A stretch of DNA of 50,838 nucleotides from Hyphomicrobiales bacterium (lineage in GTDB: Bacteria; Pseudomonadota; Alphaproteobacteria; Rhizobiales; Rhizobiaceae): contig JAJFHV010000023.1 of assembly GCA_021775415.1 (NCBI GenBank), positions 1 to 50,838 of the forward strand, written 5' to 3'. A program made the translations under genes and the position numbers. This document shows positions 1-8,132 of this stretch, piece by piece. Within the stretch, counting starts at the first letter, position 1. The number at the start of each line of letters is the position of its first letter. The notes under the pieces were generated by a model that was not told the origin of the DNA, did no database searches, and saw only the letters and a list, made by a program, of their open reading frames with translations.

Positions 1-657
1 CTCATGAACGGTTTTTCCTTGTGCCATCCAGAGCAGGCAGTCTTTTTGATGCTTCGTGATTTCCGGGACATTTTCCATGCTGTCTCCAGTTTGCAAATCG
101 CAATCACTCAAGAAATTTCCAATGTGATATTTTGTGGAAACTGCGGCAATAAACTGTCCGATTACAGCATTAAATCGAGCCTGGATTTGATCCTGGAATT
201 GCAAATTATCAATGCCAACAAAGAAGACGAAGACCTGTTCGTCGGTCACTATCGGCACAATGCCTATTTGATCATAGCCCAGGTGTTGCAATTCTTTCAG
301 GTAGCGCATGCTGGAAAAGTCATCGAAGCCTGATAGATAAAGACTTAGTGCCTCAAAGGGCTTGCCGCTTTTCAGCGCGAATTGCACAAGTGGACAACCC
401 TTGCGATCATCAAAGCAGGCACACATTTTGGTCAGGCTTTCGGGAAAATTGGATAAAACCACTCTGCACGGCAATTCTGCCTCTGGATCATATCCACCAA
501 CAAAAAGCAGGTTACAGTCCATCTCGGCGAAGTAAGAAGCCAGCAACTCGGTAGCGTGCGGAAAGTTTTGAGATTGTACGACAATCTTCGAAATATCGGA
601 GGCATTTTTCAACCTCCACAATTCATCGCACTCAAAATCCCTGGTTATTTTCCCCAA
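1..657 (-). CDS. LuxR-type transcriptional regulator, partial (C-terminus outside window)
   Basis: An uninterrupted minus-strand frame of 219 codons runs off the left edge of the window. The last visible residues, ITKHQKDCLLWMAQGKTVHE, match the first part of a quorum-sensing-type LuxR/FixJ helix-turn-helix (CLLW-A-GK---E). The preceding roughly 190 residues would be the ligand-binding domain, but I see no clear set of the usual Trp/Tyr/Asp acyl-homoserine-lactone residues, so it may be a divergent LuxR solo. There is no in-frame ATG near the 5' end. The best start is TTG at 657, preceded by AAGGGG with a 6-nt spacer; an in-frame TAA lies a few codons upstream. The gene diverges from the TetR gene at 975. 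Target and ligand are unknown. Confidence 0.75.
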   Translation of the reverse strand, partial: MGKITRDFECDELWRLKNASDISKIVVQSQNFPHATELLASYFAEMDCNLLFVGGYDPEAELPCRVVLSNFPESLTKMCACFDDRKGCPLVQFALKSGKPFEALSLYLSGFDDFSSMRYLKELQHLGYDQIGIVPIVTDEQVFVFFVGIDNLQFQDQIQARFNAVIGQFIAAVSTKYHIGNFLSDCDLQTGDSMENVPEITKHQKDCLLWMAQGKTVHE

Positions 658-974
658 AAAAGACCCCTTGCTTTATGTTCACGTTAGCTGCCTTGTTTGG
701 CGAAAAATTGCTTTAAAACGTTCACTAACTAGTAGGTAGGTAAACGGAGTGTACACAAAAAATTGACAGTTCCAACCGGTAATATCTGTTATTAAACGAA
801 AGGTGTAACTCTTTAGGCTCTAGAAGCGTACGTTCAGACTAATTTGCGTGTAAGGGAAATAATTTCCTTACTAGAAGGTAGAAGATTACATTCATTAGTA
901 TTTGTGAAATTGAAGTAGTGCCGTTGAATTTATGCCAAGTTTCGGGATAGAGCGAATTAACAGCGACAGGTTTT
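658..974. promoter_or_regulatory. Divergent intergenic region with operator-like palindrome
   Basis: This is 317 bp without a gene, between the leftward LuxR-type gene and the rightward TetR gene. At 724-737 lies ACTAACTAGTAGGT, which is symmetric in 10 of 14 positions around ACTAGT (AC-N2-ACTAGT-N2-GT) and is followed by another AGGT. A site of this size and symmetry next to a TetR gene is a plausible autoregulatory operator. The rest is AT-rich and carries no clear consensus promoter or RNA structure. The role is inferred. Confidence 0.4.
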
Positions 975-1556
975 ATGACTAATCAATCCACCTACGGAAA
1001 AATTGTAAGTGTCGCTGAAAAATTCGTGCGTACACGAGGGTACAACGGATTTAGTTATGCTGATGTTGCTGCGGAGGTGGGGGTCTCCAAGGCAAGTTTG
1101 CATCATCATTTCGCAACCAAACCTGACCTTGGTCTTGAGCTCATTCGAAATTTCACAAAGAATGTTTCGGATGTACTTGAGGAGATAGATTATTCAAACC
1201 AGAAACATCTAACAAAGTTGCGTGAGTATGCACGGATGTATGAGGGGTCATTTCACGAAAACAAGATGTGTTTGTGTGGCATGCTTGCAGCGGAGCACGA
1301 ATCATTATCGGATCCGATGCGAAAAGCGACCATTGCTTTTTTTGAAGGTCATGAGGTGTGGCTTGAAAAGGTTCTCATCGCCGGCAAAGAAGCAGGTGAA
1401 CTTCAGTTTAACGGCCCGGCGATTGATCAGGCCCGGCTAATAGTGGCAAATCTTCAAGGAGCACTGCTTGTTGCAAAAGCAGCGCACTCTCTGCCGCGCA
1501 TTACCGCAGTCGCATCAAATTTGATTGAATCTTACCGGGTCAAAGAGATAGCCTAA
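975..1556 (+). CDS. TetR/AcrR family transcriptional regulator (NemR-like)
   Basis: The 193-residue product has the typical TetR length. The N-terminal DNA-binding domain covers about residues 8-55, with the recognition region VGVSKASLHHHF. The C-terminal domain resembles the NemR/YxaF-type TetR group and contains Cys99 and Cys101 in the motif MCLCGMLAAE, near where E. coli NemR has its reactive Cys106. Sensing of electrophiles or oxidants is therefore possible but is inference. The start is ATG at 975 with GACAGG a few bases upstream. It diverges from the LuxR-type gene, and the palindrome at 724-737 is a candidate operator. No enzyme gene follows in the same direction, so its target may be itself or the divergent gene. 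Confidence 0.85.
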   Translation: MTNQSTYGKIVSVAEKFVRTRGYNGFSYADVAAEVGVSKASLHHHFATKPDLGLELIRNFTKNVSDVLEEIDYSNQKHLTKLREYARMYEGSFHENKMCLCGMLAAEHESLSDPMRKATIAFFEGHEVWLEKVLIAGKEAGELQFNGPAIDQARLIVANLQGALLVAKAAHSLPRITAVASNLIESYRVKEIA

Positions 1557-1622
1557 TTCAAATTCGTTACATCCACCGCGAATGTTGAGCGATGATTGGC
1601 TAATGGCTACTTCGCCAGTTTG

Positions 1623-2465
1623 TTACGCCACTTCCCGATTTGCGATCTGTTCATCACGCATCGCACGTCTTTGCTGCTGAAACATGATCAAGGCAGCGAT
1701 TGCAACGCAGACAGCAACGAACAGAATGATGATTGTTGCAAGCGCGTTGATGTCGGGGCGCAATCCCAGTCGTATCCGGGAAAAGATCAGGATAGGCAGG
1801 GTGTTGGCGCCCGGGCCGGTCACAAAGCTGGCAATCACCAGATCATCAAGCGACAAGGTGAAAGCAAGCAGCCATCCGGCTACCATTCCCGGTGCCAGAC
1901 GCGGTATTGTGATGGCGGTCAACACCCGAAATGGCTTGGCCCCAAGATCAAGGGCCGCTTCCTCGAGTGTTTGGCCCATTCCGGTCAAACGTGCCTGGAT
2001 AATCACCGCAACGTAAGCAAGTGAGAATGTAATGTGCGCAATGGTAATCGTTGTAAAGCCGCGCTCTGCAGGCCAACCAACCAACTGTTTCAACGTGATA
2101 AACATAACCAAAAGCGAAAGTCCGGTTATTACCTCGGGCATAACCAGTGGTGCCACCAGCATACCGCCGAACAAGGTTCGCCCTTTAAACCGGCCGAATC
2201 GCACCATCGCCAGACCGGCAAGAGTCCCCAACAACGTCGCAAATGTTGCGTTGAGTACCGCGATTTCCAAGCTCAGGCCAACAGCACTCCAAACTTCTTC
2301 TGACTCGAACAGGACTCCATACCAGCGTGTTGACCACCCACCCCAAACCGGAACAATCCTTGAGTAATTAAAAGAGTAGATCACCAGCAGGATCATCGGC
2401 ACATAGAAGAAAGCCATGCCGACTACGAGCATGATTGTAAGGAATCTGGAGCGTTTTCCGTACAT
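1623..2465 (-). CDS. potI: Putrescine/spermidine ABC transporter permease PotI/PotC type
   Basis: A 280-residue inner-membrane permease of the binding-protein-dependent type, with about six membrane segments beginning at residues 8-30. The cytoplasmic EAA loop that docks onto the ATPase is visible as EEAALDLGAKPFRV followed by IPRLAPG. It is the last gene of the leftward block aminotransferase-potF-potG-potH-potI and lies 6 bp after potH, with a GGAGG about 11 bases before its ATG. Together with PotH it should form the channel for putrescine or a related polyamine taken up from the periplasm. Order and sequence type fit PotFGHI better than the spermidine-preferring PotABCD, but the exact substrate cannot be read from the sequence. 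Confidence 0.9.
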   Translation of the reverse strand: MYGKRSRFLTIMLVVGMAFFYVPMILLVIYSFNYSRIVPVWGGWSTRWYGVLFESEEVWSAVGLSLEIAVLNATFATLLGTLAGLAMVRFGRFKGRTLFGGMLVAPLVMPEVITGLSLLVMFITLKQLVGWPAERGFTTITIAHITFSLAYVAVIIQARLTGMGQTLEEAALDLGAKPFRVLTAITIPRLAPGMVAGWLLAFTLSLDDLVIASFVTGPGANTLPILIFSRIRLGLRPDINALATIIILFVAVCVAIAALIMFQQQRRAMRDEQIANREVA

Positions 2466-2471
2466 GGTGTA

Positions 2472-3431
2472 TTACCCCTCCGTGGCCTTGCCCTGGTAGT
2501 ACTGATAGATGGTCATCGGTAAAACGAGCAGGATGAGCAGGACAATGGCAACGGCTGAAGCAACTGGCCAATCGGTGTTGGCGGCGAACTCATTGTAGAG
2601 CAGTCGCCCGATCATGAGCACGTTACCGCCACCGAGCAAATCAGGAATCACATATTCACCCGTTGCAGGAATGAATACGAGCAAGGAACCAGCGACAATT
2701 CCAGGCGTTGTCAGCGGCAATGTAACCTTAAAGAACGTGTTTGTGGGTCGTGAACCAAGATCTGCTGCTGCTTCGTTCAAGGAACCGTCCAGCTTTTCCA
2801 TATTGGCGTACAACGGCAGAATCATGAACGGCAGATAGGTATAGACAATACCAATGTAGACCGCGAATTCCGTGTAAAGCATTCGTATCGGTTCATCGAT
2901 CAGACCGATCCAGATCAGCAGATTGTTGATTGTCCCCTGATCGGCCAACAAACCCATCCACGCGTATACCCGCAGCAAAAAAGATGTCCAGAACGGCAAG
3001 ATGACCGCAAACAACAGCAGTTTTTTTGCAACCGGGCCTGAGCGGACAATCCCATAGGCCATCGGGTATCCGATCAAGAGGCAGAATATTGTCGAGATTA
3101 TCGAGATCTTGAGTGAATTGATGTAGGTTCGGGAATACAGATCATCGTTGAAGATATAAATGAAATTATCGAACACGATGCGAATGGTCATCGCGCCGCT
3201 GTCAGTCCATTCAATCATCTTCGAGAACGGAGGGCTGGCAATCACCAATTCCGCAACGCTAATCTTGGCGACTATGAAAAATGGCAGCAGGAAAAAAACC
3301 AGTAGCCAGACATAGGGAATAAAGACGACTATCGAGCGCCAGCCGGCTTGCATGCGTCGAGCAAGTTGCCGGAACATTCCCGAATGCTCCGGCGAGGATT
3401 CCATAACGGTATTTTCCGACAAATCGCTCAT
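2472..3431 (-). CDS. potH: Putrescine ABC transporter permease PotH
   Basis: A 319-residue permease with a cytoplasmic N-terminus of about 30 residues, then six predicted membrane segments. The EAA motif is present as NEAAADLGSRPTNTFFKV. The start chosen is ATG at 3431 because it overlaps the potG stop codon in an ATGA arrangement, which implies translational coupling; an upstream in-frame ATG at 3464 lies inside potG and is less likely. It should pair with PotI in the membrane and receive polyamine from PotF. Confidence 0.9.
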   Translation of the reverse strand: MSDLSENTVMESSPEHSGMFRQLARRMQAGWRSIVVFIPYVWLLVFFLLPFFIVAKISVAELVIASPPFSKMIEWTDSGAMTIRIVFDNFIYIFNDDLYSRTYINSLKISIISTIFCLLIGYPMAYGIVRSGPVAKKLLLFAVILPFWTSFLLRVYAWMGLLADQGTINNLLIWIGLIDEPIRMLYTEFAVYIGIVYTYLPFMILPLYANMEKLDGSLNEAAADLGSRPTNTFFKVTLPLTTPGIVAGSLLVFIPATGEYVIPDLLGGGNVLMIGRLLYNEFAANTDWPVASAVAIVLLILLVLPMTIYQYYQGKATEG

Positions 3432-4567
3432 TTGTTCAGCAACATTGCACTCGAGGGTTCCCAATTGAGATAAACTGTATCTTCCCAGGTAATTCCATGC
3501 GTCCTGCTTTTGGGCCTGATCTGATTGGGCGATGTCACGTCAACAATCTGGCCGGTATCCAGACGAATTTTGTAGATTGAGGAATTCCCCAGGTAACCTA
3601 TATCGTCGACCTTTCCGGCCGCTTGATTTGGTCCCGACTTGGTCGGAGCTTTCTTGCTGAGGTGGATTTTTTCCGGTCGAATGGCGGCCCATACACGGCT
3701 ACCCATTTTAGTCGACTGGCCATGATCAATATAAATCTCACCCAGGCTGGTTGAGACTCGCACGTGATCAGCACCATCTTCTACAATCTCGCCTTCGAAT
3801 ATGTTTGCTGAACCAATAAAATCAGCAACAAATCGTGTTTCGGGAAACTCGTATATCTCTGTGGGAGTGCCGATCTGCACAAATTCCCCCTTGTCCATCA
3901 CCGCAATCCGGCTGGAAAGCGTCATCGCTTCTTCCTGATCATGGGTAACGACAACGAAAGTGATGCCAACCTGCTCCTGAATATTGGCGAGTTCAAACTG
4001 GGTGTGCTCACGCAATTTTTTATCAAGTGCTGCGAGCGGCTCATCGAGCAGAAGAACCTTTGGCTTTTTAACCAACGCGCGGGCAAGCGCTACGCGCTGT
4101 CGTTGACCACCGGAAAGTTGTTGGGGTTTGCGGGCTTTGAAGTCCTGCAACTCCACAAGCTTCAAGATATCGTCGACCCGGTCGGCAATTTCATCGTTTG
4201 GCACTTTGTCCTGTTTCAAGCCAAAAGCCACATTTTTTTCGACGGACATATGCGGGAAAAGCGCGTAGCTTTGAAACATCATGTTTGTGGGTCGTTCATA
4301 GGGCGGCACTTGAGACATGTCAGCGCCGTCGATGACAATCGTGCCGGATGAAGGCGTTTCAAATCCAGCCAGCATTCTGAGCAGGGTCGTCTTGCCACAA
4401 CCCGACCCCCCTAAAAGACAAAACAATTCACCCTGGTAAATGTCGAGATCAACATTGTTTACCGCGATGAATTCACCAAATTTCTTTGTAATGCCCTTGA
4501 TGCGGATAAGTGGTTCAGCATCCTTGTCGAGCCATGGGGTGTCGCTGGCGGTCGGTTCACCGGCCAT
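3428..4567 (-). CDS. potG: Putrescine ABC transporter ATP-binding protein PotG
   Basis: A 379-residue ABC ATPase energising the PotHI channel. Visible motifs, in order, are Walker A GGSGCGKTT, signature LSGGQRQRVALARAL, Walker B VLLLDEPLAALD and the switch histidine in VVTHDQEEA. A C-terminal TOBE-like regulatory domain of about 100 residues follows, normal for the polyamine/sugar group. The start is taken as ATG at 4567, with GAGG seven bases upstream; the longer frame to 4618 would begin inside the hairpin that separates potF and potG. It overlaps potH by 4 bp. Confidence 0.92.
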   Translation of the reverse strand: MAGEPTASDTPWLDKDAEPLIRIKGITKKFGEFIAVNNVDLDIYQGELFCLLGGSGCGKTTLLRMLAGFETPSSGTIVIDGADMSQVPPYERPTNMMFQSYALFPHMSVEKNVAFGLKQDKVPNDEIADRVDDILKLVELQDFKARKPQQLSGGQRQRVALARALVKKPKVLLLDEPLAALDKKLREHTQFELANIQEQVGITFVVVTHDQEEAMTLSSRIAVMDKGEFVQIGTPTEIYEFPETRFVADFIGSANIFEGEIVEDGADHVRVSTSLGEIYIDHGQSTKMGSRVWAAIRPEKIHLSKKAPTKSGPNQAAGKVDDIGYLGNSSIYKIRLDTGQIVDVTSPNQIRPKSRTHGITWEDTVYLNWEPSSAMLLNK

Positions 4568-4609
4568 AGTGGGCCTCAATTCTGTAAAGCAGCAAATTTT
4601 TCGGTGTAG

Positions 4610-4636
4610 CGGCGGCACCCCGTGGGGGTGCCGCCG
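4610..4636 (-). promoter_or_regulatory. Intercistronic hairpin between potF and potG
   Basis: CGGCGGCACCCC and GGGGTGCCGCCG form a perfect 12-bp stem with a 3-nt loop between the potF stop and the potG start. On the minus strand it is not followed directly by a run of T, so it is more likely an mRNA-stabilising or partial termination element than a full terminator. Such hairpins often let the binding protein be made in excess over the membrane subunits; that role is inferred here. Confidence 0.7.
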
Positions 4637-4653
4637 TCAAGACCCTGTGCCGA

Positions 4654-5775
4654 CTAGTTGCCAGCTTTGAAGTCTGTCCAGGTCCTGGTCCGAAATTTTT
4701 CGGCTTTTGGAGGCAACGGATTCAATGTGTACATATCCGCTACAAGGTCCGGGGTCGGGAAGGCAGCCGTGCTTGAGGTAACTGCCTCGTCGATCATGGG
4801 TTTTGCCGTGATATTCGCGGTCGCATACCAGGTGTAATTACTGTCACCTGCGGCCACGTCCGGGCGCATCATGTAGTTTAGGAACAGGTGAGCGTCTTCG
4901 ATGTTTTTGGCGTCTGCCGGAATTACCCAGCCATCAACCCAGAAGTTGGCCTTGCCCGCACCAGTCGGCAGGAAGAAATCAAGCACCACACCGGTATTGG
5001 CTTCTTCGGCTCCAGACATCGCAAGCAGTCCATCTGGGCCCCATGTTGTCGATACACAGAATTCTTTTTGCGGCATCCTTTGATAGGCATAGTTGTCAAA
5101 TGTCTTGATGTAAGGACGGATTTCTTTCAGCATCGCTCCGACTTTTTCATAATCCGCTTTGTCGGTTGAATCCGGTGGAAGGCCAAGGTGAGTAAGCGCC
5201 ATCGGGATCATGTCGGTAGGCGAATCAAGGAATGAAACACCACATTTGGCCAGTTCCTTCATGTGTTTGGGATCGAAAATCATGTCGATCGAACCAATTG
5301 GTGCATCAGGATAAGTCTCAAGCACCAGTTCCTTGTTGTATGTCACACCATGTGTGCCCCACATAAATGGGACAATATGCTCGTTACCCGGGTCCCACTT
5401 GCCAGCCAATTGACCCATTACCGCTGCGTCCATGTGCTTGAAATTATCCAGCTTTGATTTGTCGATGGACTGCAAAATGCCACCGGCCTTAATCAGACGG
5501 GCAATTTGTGAAGCGGCGTGCGAGACAACATCGTACCCGCTGTCACCGGCCAACAACTTGGCATCGATTGCCTCAACCGACTCGTAATTGTCGTAGATAA
5601 CCTTGATGCCGTATTCTTTTTCGAAATTTGCGATCGTCTCTTCGCCGATATATTCGGCCCAGTTGGTGACTTTCAGCACTCTTTCTTGAGCAGTTGCCTG
5701 CTGGATTGAAGCGGACATTGCCAGTGCAAAAGCACCCGCGCAAACCGCTTTAATTGTTGTATTCATGATTGTCAT
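4654..5775 (-). CDS. potF: Periplasmic putrescine-binding protein PotF type
   Basis: A 373-residue secreted solute-binding protein. A Sec signal peptide covers about residues 1-29, with a hydrophobic core and a cleavage-like AQQATAQE region. The mature protein starts with the PotD/PotF signature VTNWAEYIGEETIANFEKE and has the expected length for this family. It captures polyamine in the periplasm and delivers it to PotHI. GGGAG lies just upstream of ATG 5775; a second in-frame ATG three codons later is possible. It is separated from potG by the 12-bp hairpin and from the upstream aminotransferase by 112 bp. Confidence 0.92.
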   Translation of the reverse strand: MTIMNTTIKAVCAGAFALAMSASIQQATAQERVLKVTNWAEYIGEETIANFEKEYGIKVIYDNYESVEAIDAKLLAGDSGYDVVSHAASQIARLIKAGGILQSIDKSKLDNFKHMDAAVMGQLAGKWDPGNEHIVPFMWGTHGVTYNKELVLETYPDAPIGSIDMIFDPKHMKELAKCGVSFLDSPTDMIPMALTHLGLPPDSTDKADYEKVGAMLKEIRPYIKTFDNYAYQRMPQKEFCVSTTWGPDGLLAMSGAEEANTGVVLDFFLPTGAGKANFWVDGWVIPADAKNIEDAHLFLNYMMRPDVAAGDSNYTWYATANITAKPMIDEAVTSSTAAFPTPDLVADMYTLNPLPPKAEKFRTRTWTDFKAGN

Positions 5776-5887
5776 AGTTCTCTCCCATTGTTATTTTCTG
5801 CAAGTCCAGCACTTGGCGTGCCATTAGTTATTTGCCGAATTGCCCCCATAAAACCTGTTTTTGGAGACTGACGCAAGTCGTCTTGAA

Positions 5888-7333
5888 TTATGCGACCGGC
5901 ATTCTGCTCAATTTGATTCCCTCCTGCTTGTACTTCACCATCGCTTCCAAAAGGCCATCGCGTTTCAGGTCTTCCGATGCAAGCTCAATGCCCTTTTTCA
6001 GGATATCGAACATCTGGTTGATTTGATTTTCATTGATCACCAGTGGTGGTGAGAACACGCACATGTTTATCAGCGGACGCAGGATCAGGCCCAATTCCTG
6101 GCAGTGGTGATCGATGCGAGCGCCAACGGTAATATCCAACTCCAGCGCATTCGGGGCATTCTTGTCGATGGCGCATTCAACACAACCTACCAATCCCATG
6201 CCGCGTGTATCTCCCACTATCGGCAACTCGCGCAAGGCATGCAGCCGTTCCTGAAACAACGGTGAAACCGCTCTCACGTTTTCCAGAATTCCGTCACGTT
6301 CAATAATTTCAATGTTTTTGAGCGCTGCTGCTGCGGATACCGGGTGGCCCGAATAGGTGTAGCCATTCGAAAATGTGGCGCCCTTGGAATTTTCACCCGA
6401 AATGCTGTCAATCAATTGATCCGAAATGATGCAGGCACCCATCGGAACATATCCGGAGGTCAGTCCCTTGGCACAGGTGATGATGTCGGGAACAATTTCA
6501 AACACATCCTCGGAAGCAAACCAGTGGCCAAGGCGGCCAAAGCCGGTGACAACTTCATCCGAAATATACAGGACATCGTGCTTGCGACAGACTTCCAGGC
6601 AGCGTTTGTGATATCCTTTTGGCGGCACAATCACACCGCCGGATGCCAAAATTGGCTCGGCGATGAAGGCTGCTACCTTGTCCGCACCGATGGTCAGGAT
6701 TGCATTTTCCAGATCGGAAATTTTTTCATCCAGAAACGCCTCAACGCTTTGACCTTCCGGGCGGATATACGGGTTCACATTTGGCAGGAAGTATCCAATG
6801 CCCTCCGCCTGATCCAACCAGCCTTTGTCGCGCTCTTTGCCGCTGACGGTCGCTGCCAGATAGGTTGAGCCGTGATATGCTTTTTGGCGGGAAATCACGA
6901 CTTTCTTTTCCGGACGACCCAGAATGTTGTTGCGGAAATGAATGAACCGCAATGCTGTATCAACGGCTGTTGAACCGCCAGTCGTGAAAAACACATGGTT
7001 CAAATCGCCCGGCGTACGTTCAGCAATTTCATGCCCCAAACGGGCGGTGACCGAGTTTGTATTGCTGAATGGAGAGAAGTACGCCATTTCCCGTGCCTGT
7101 GCCGCCATCGCTTCAGCGATCTCGGTATTGCCATAGCCGATTTGGACGCACCACATCCCAGCCGGCCCATCAATCAGACGCTTGCCATCTTCGGTGGTGA
7201 CGTAAATTCCGTCGGCGCTTTCCATGAAGGACCGATCGTTTTGACCAATACCGGTCATCCCTTCCCAGGGATGGACGAAATTGTTGTTGTCCCATTCGCG
7301 GACCGACTGAAAGTCTGAATTCCTGATATTCAT
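5888..7333 (-). CDS. Class III (omega) aminotransferase, putrescine/polyamine:pyruvate type
   Basis: A 481-residue fold-type I PLP enzyme. The catalytic lysine is Lys289 in DIITCAKGLTSGYVPMGA, and the PLP-binding Asp is in YISDEVVTGFGR. Length and motifs match the SpuC/omega-amine:pyruvate aminotransferase group, which converts putrescine to 4-aminobutanal using pyruvate. It is the first gene of the leftward potFGHI block, which supports a polyamine substrate, although beta-alanine or GABA transaminases belong to the same family. The 133 bp before it contains a TetR-type palindrome at 7372-7389 shared with the divergent regulator gene, so expression is probably polyamine-responsive. Confidence 0.88.
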   Translation of the reverse strand: MNIRNSDFQSVREWDNNNFVHPWEGMTGIGQNDRSFMESADGIYVTTEDGKRLIDGPAGMWCVQIGYGNTEIAEAMAAQAREMAYFSPFSNTNSVTARLGHEIAERTPGDLNHVFFTTGGSTAVDTALRFIHFRNNILGRPEKKVVISRQKAYHGSTYLAATVSGKERDKGWLDQAEGIGYFLPNVNPYIRPEGQSVEAFLDEKISDLENAILTIGADKVAAFIAEPILASGGVIVPPKGYHKRCLEVCRKHDVLYISDEVVTGFGRLGHWFASEDVFEIVPDIITCAKGLTSGYVPMGACIISDQLIDSISGENSKGATFSNGYTYSGHPVSAAAALKNIEIIERDGILENVRAVSPLFQERLHALRELPIVGDTRGMGLVGCVECAIDKNAPNALELDITVGARIDHHCQELGLILRPLINMCVFSPPLVINENQINQMFDILKKGIELASEDLKRDGLLEAMVKYKQEGIKLSRMPVA

Positions 7334-7371
7334 AATTGCACTTCATTGACAGTTCAGATATGTTGCTAAAA

Positions 7372-7389
7372 TGAATGACCGTTCATTCA
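7372..7389. promoter_or_regulatory. TetR/BetI-type operator between divergent polyamine operons
   Basis: TGAATGACCGTTCATTCA has perfect 7-bp arms (TGAATGA / TCATTCA) around CCGT, the classic form of a BetI/TetR operator. On the minus strand a TTGACT at about 7390-7395 could be the -35 of the aminotransferase-pot promoter, which would place the operator in the spacer. The adjacent TetR gene at 7467 is the obvious candidate to bind it and so control both directions. The palindrome is seen; the binding is inferred. Confidence 0.75.
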
Positions 7390-7466
7390 AAGTCAATGAT
7401 TGTTTTTTGATGACACGTTGATGCAAGGCTCATTATGGGGAATCTGAACGTTGAACAGGCCAAAAA

Positions 7467-8132
7467 ATGGATGAGTTAGTTGATGCTGATGAAGTGCTGA
7501 ATGCCCGTGACCGTGGCAAAAAACGCCACAGGAGACAGCTTTTGGATGCAACGTCAGAGGCGATTTACCTGTATGGCGTTCGTGGAGCCACGATAGACAA
7601 GATTCACGAGATTTCCGGCCTCTCTCGGGGAATGATCAGTTTGCATTTCCAGTCTAAGGAGAATCTTTTGAAGGCGGTCGCAAAAGATCTCGCCGATGAG
7701 TACACGCAAAACTGGCAGGAGAGCGTTATTGCCTCTCACGAAGGTGAGCCGGTGGAGCGCTTGAATTCATTAATTGCGGCAGATCTTTCGCCTGCAGTTT
7801 TAAATGAAAGGAACATCGCAATATGGTTTTCTTTCCGCGCCGAGGTGAACTCGCATCCGGAATATCGACATTACGTGAATTCACGCGATTCTGAATTTCG
7901 AGTGGCACTCCTGGGAATTTTTCGAGGGCTGATCTCAGACGATCCTGATCGGGATGCTGAAGCCAAATTGGCAACCAACACACTGACTGCACTGCTTGAA
8001 GGGATGTGGACTGACTTCCACCTTAACCCCAAAAACTTCGACCGCGACGAGGCCCAAAGAGCTTGTCTTTATGTTGCCCGGAGCTTCTTCCCGGATAATT
8101 TTGAACCCCAGCCACCCCTTGATATCCAATGA
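7467..8132 (+). CDS. TetR family regulator, BetI-like
   Basis: A 221-residue protein with an N-terminal TetR helix-turn-helix at about residues 20-65 (GATIDKIHEISGLSRGMISL, then HFQSKENLL). The C-terminal half resembles the BetI-type ligand domain. It diverges from the aminotransferase-pot block and its stop codon overlaps the start of the Rieske gene by 4 bp. It is thus the first gene of a four-gene unit and probably represses both that unit and the leftward polyamine operon through the palindrome at 7372-7389. The ligand may be a polyamine or an aldehyde product; this is inference. Confidence 0.88.
   Translation: MDELVDADEVLNARDRGKKRHRRQLLDATSEAIYLYGVRGATIDKIHEISGLSRGMISLHFQSKENLLKAVAKDLADEYTQNWQESVIASHEGEPVERLNSLIAADLSPAVLNERNIAIWFSFRAEVNSHPEYRHYVNSRDSEFRVALLGIFRGLISDDPDRDAEAKLATNTLTALLEGMWTDFHLNPKNFDRDEAQRACLYVARSFFPDNFEPQPPLDIQ

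Noticed and set aside
4-333. Plus-strand open frame of 109 codons at the left edge
   Set aside because: It is antisense to the LuxR-type gene, whose minus-strand translation has a recognisable domain; the plus-strand frame has none.
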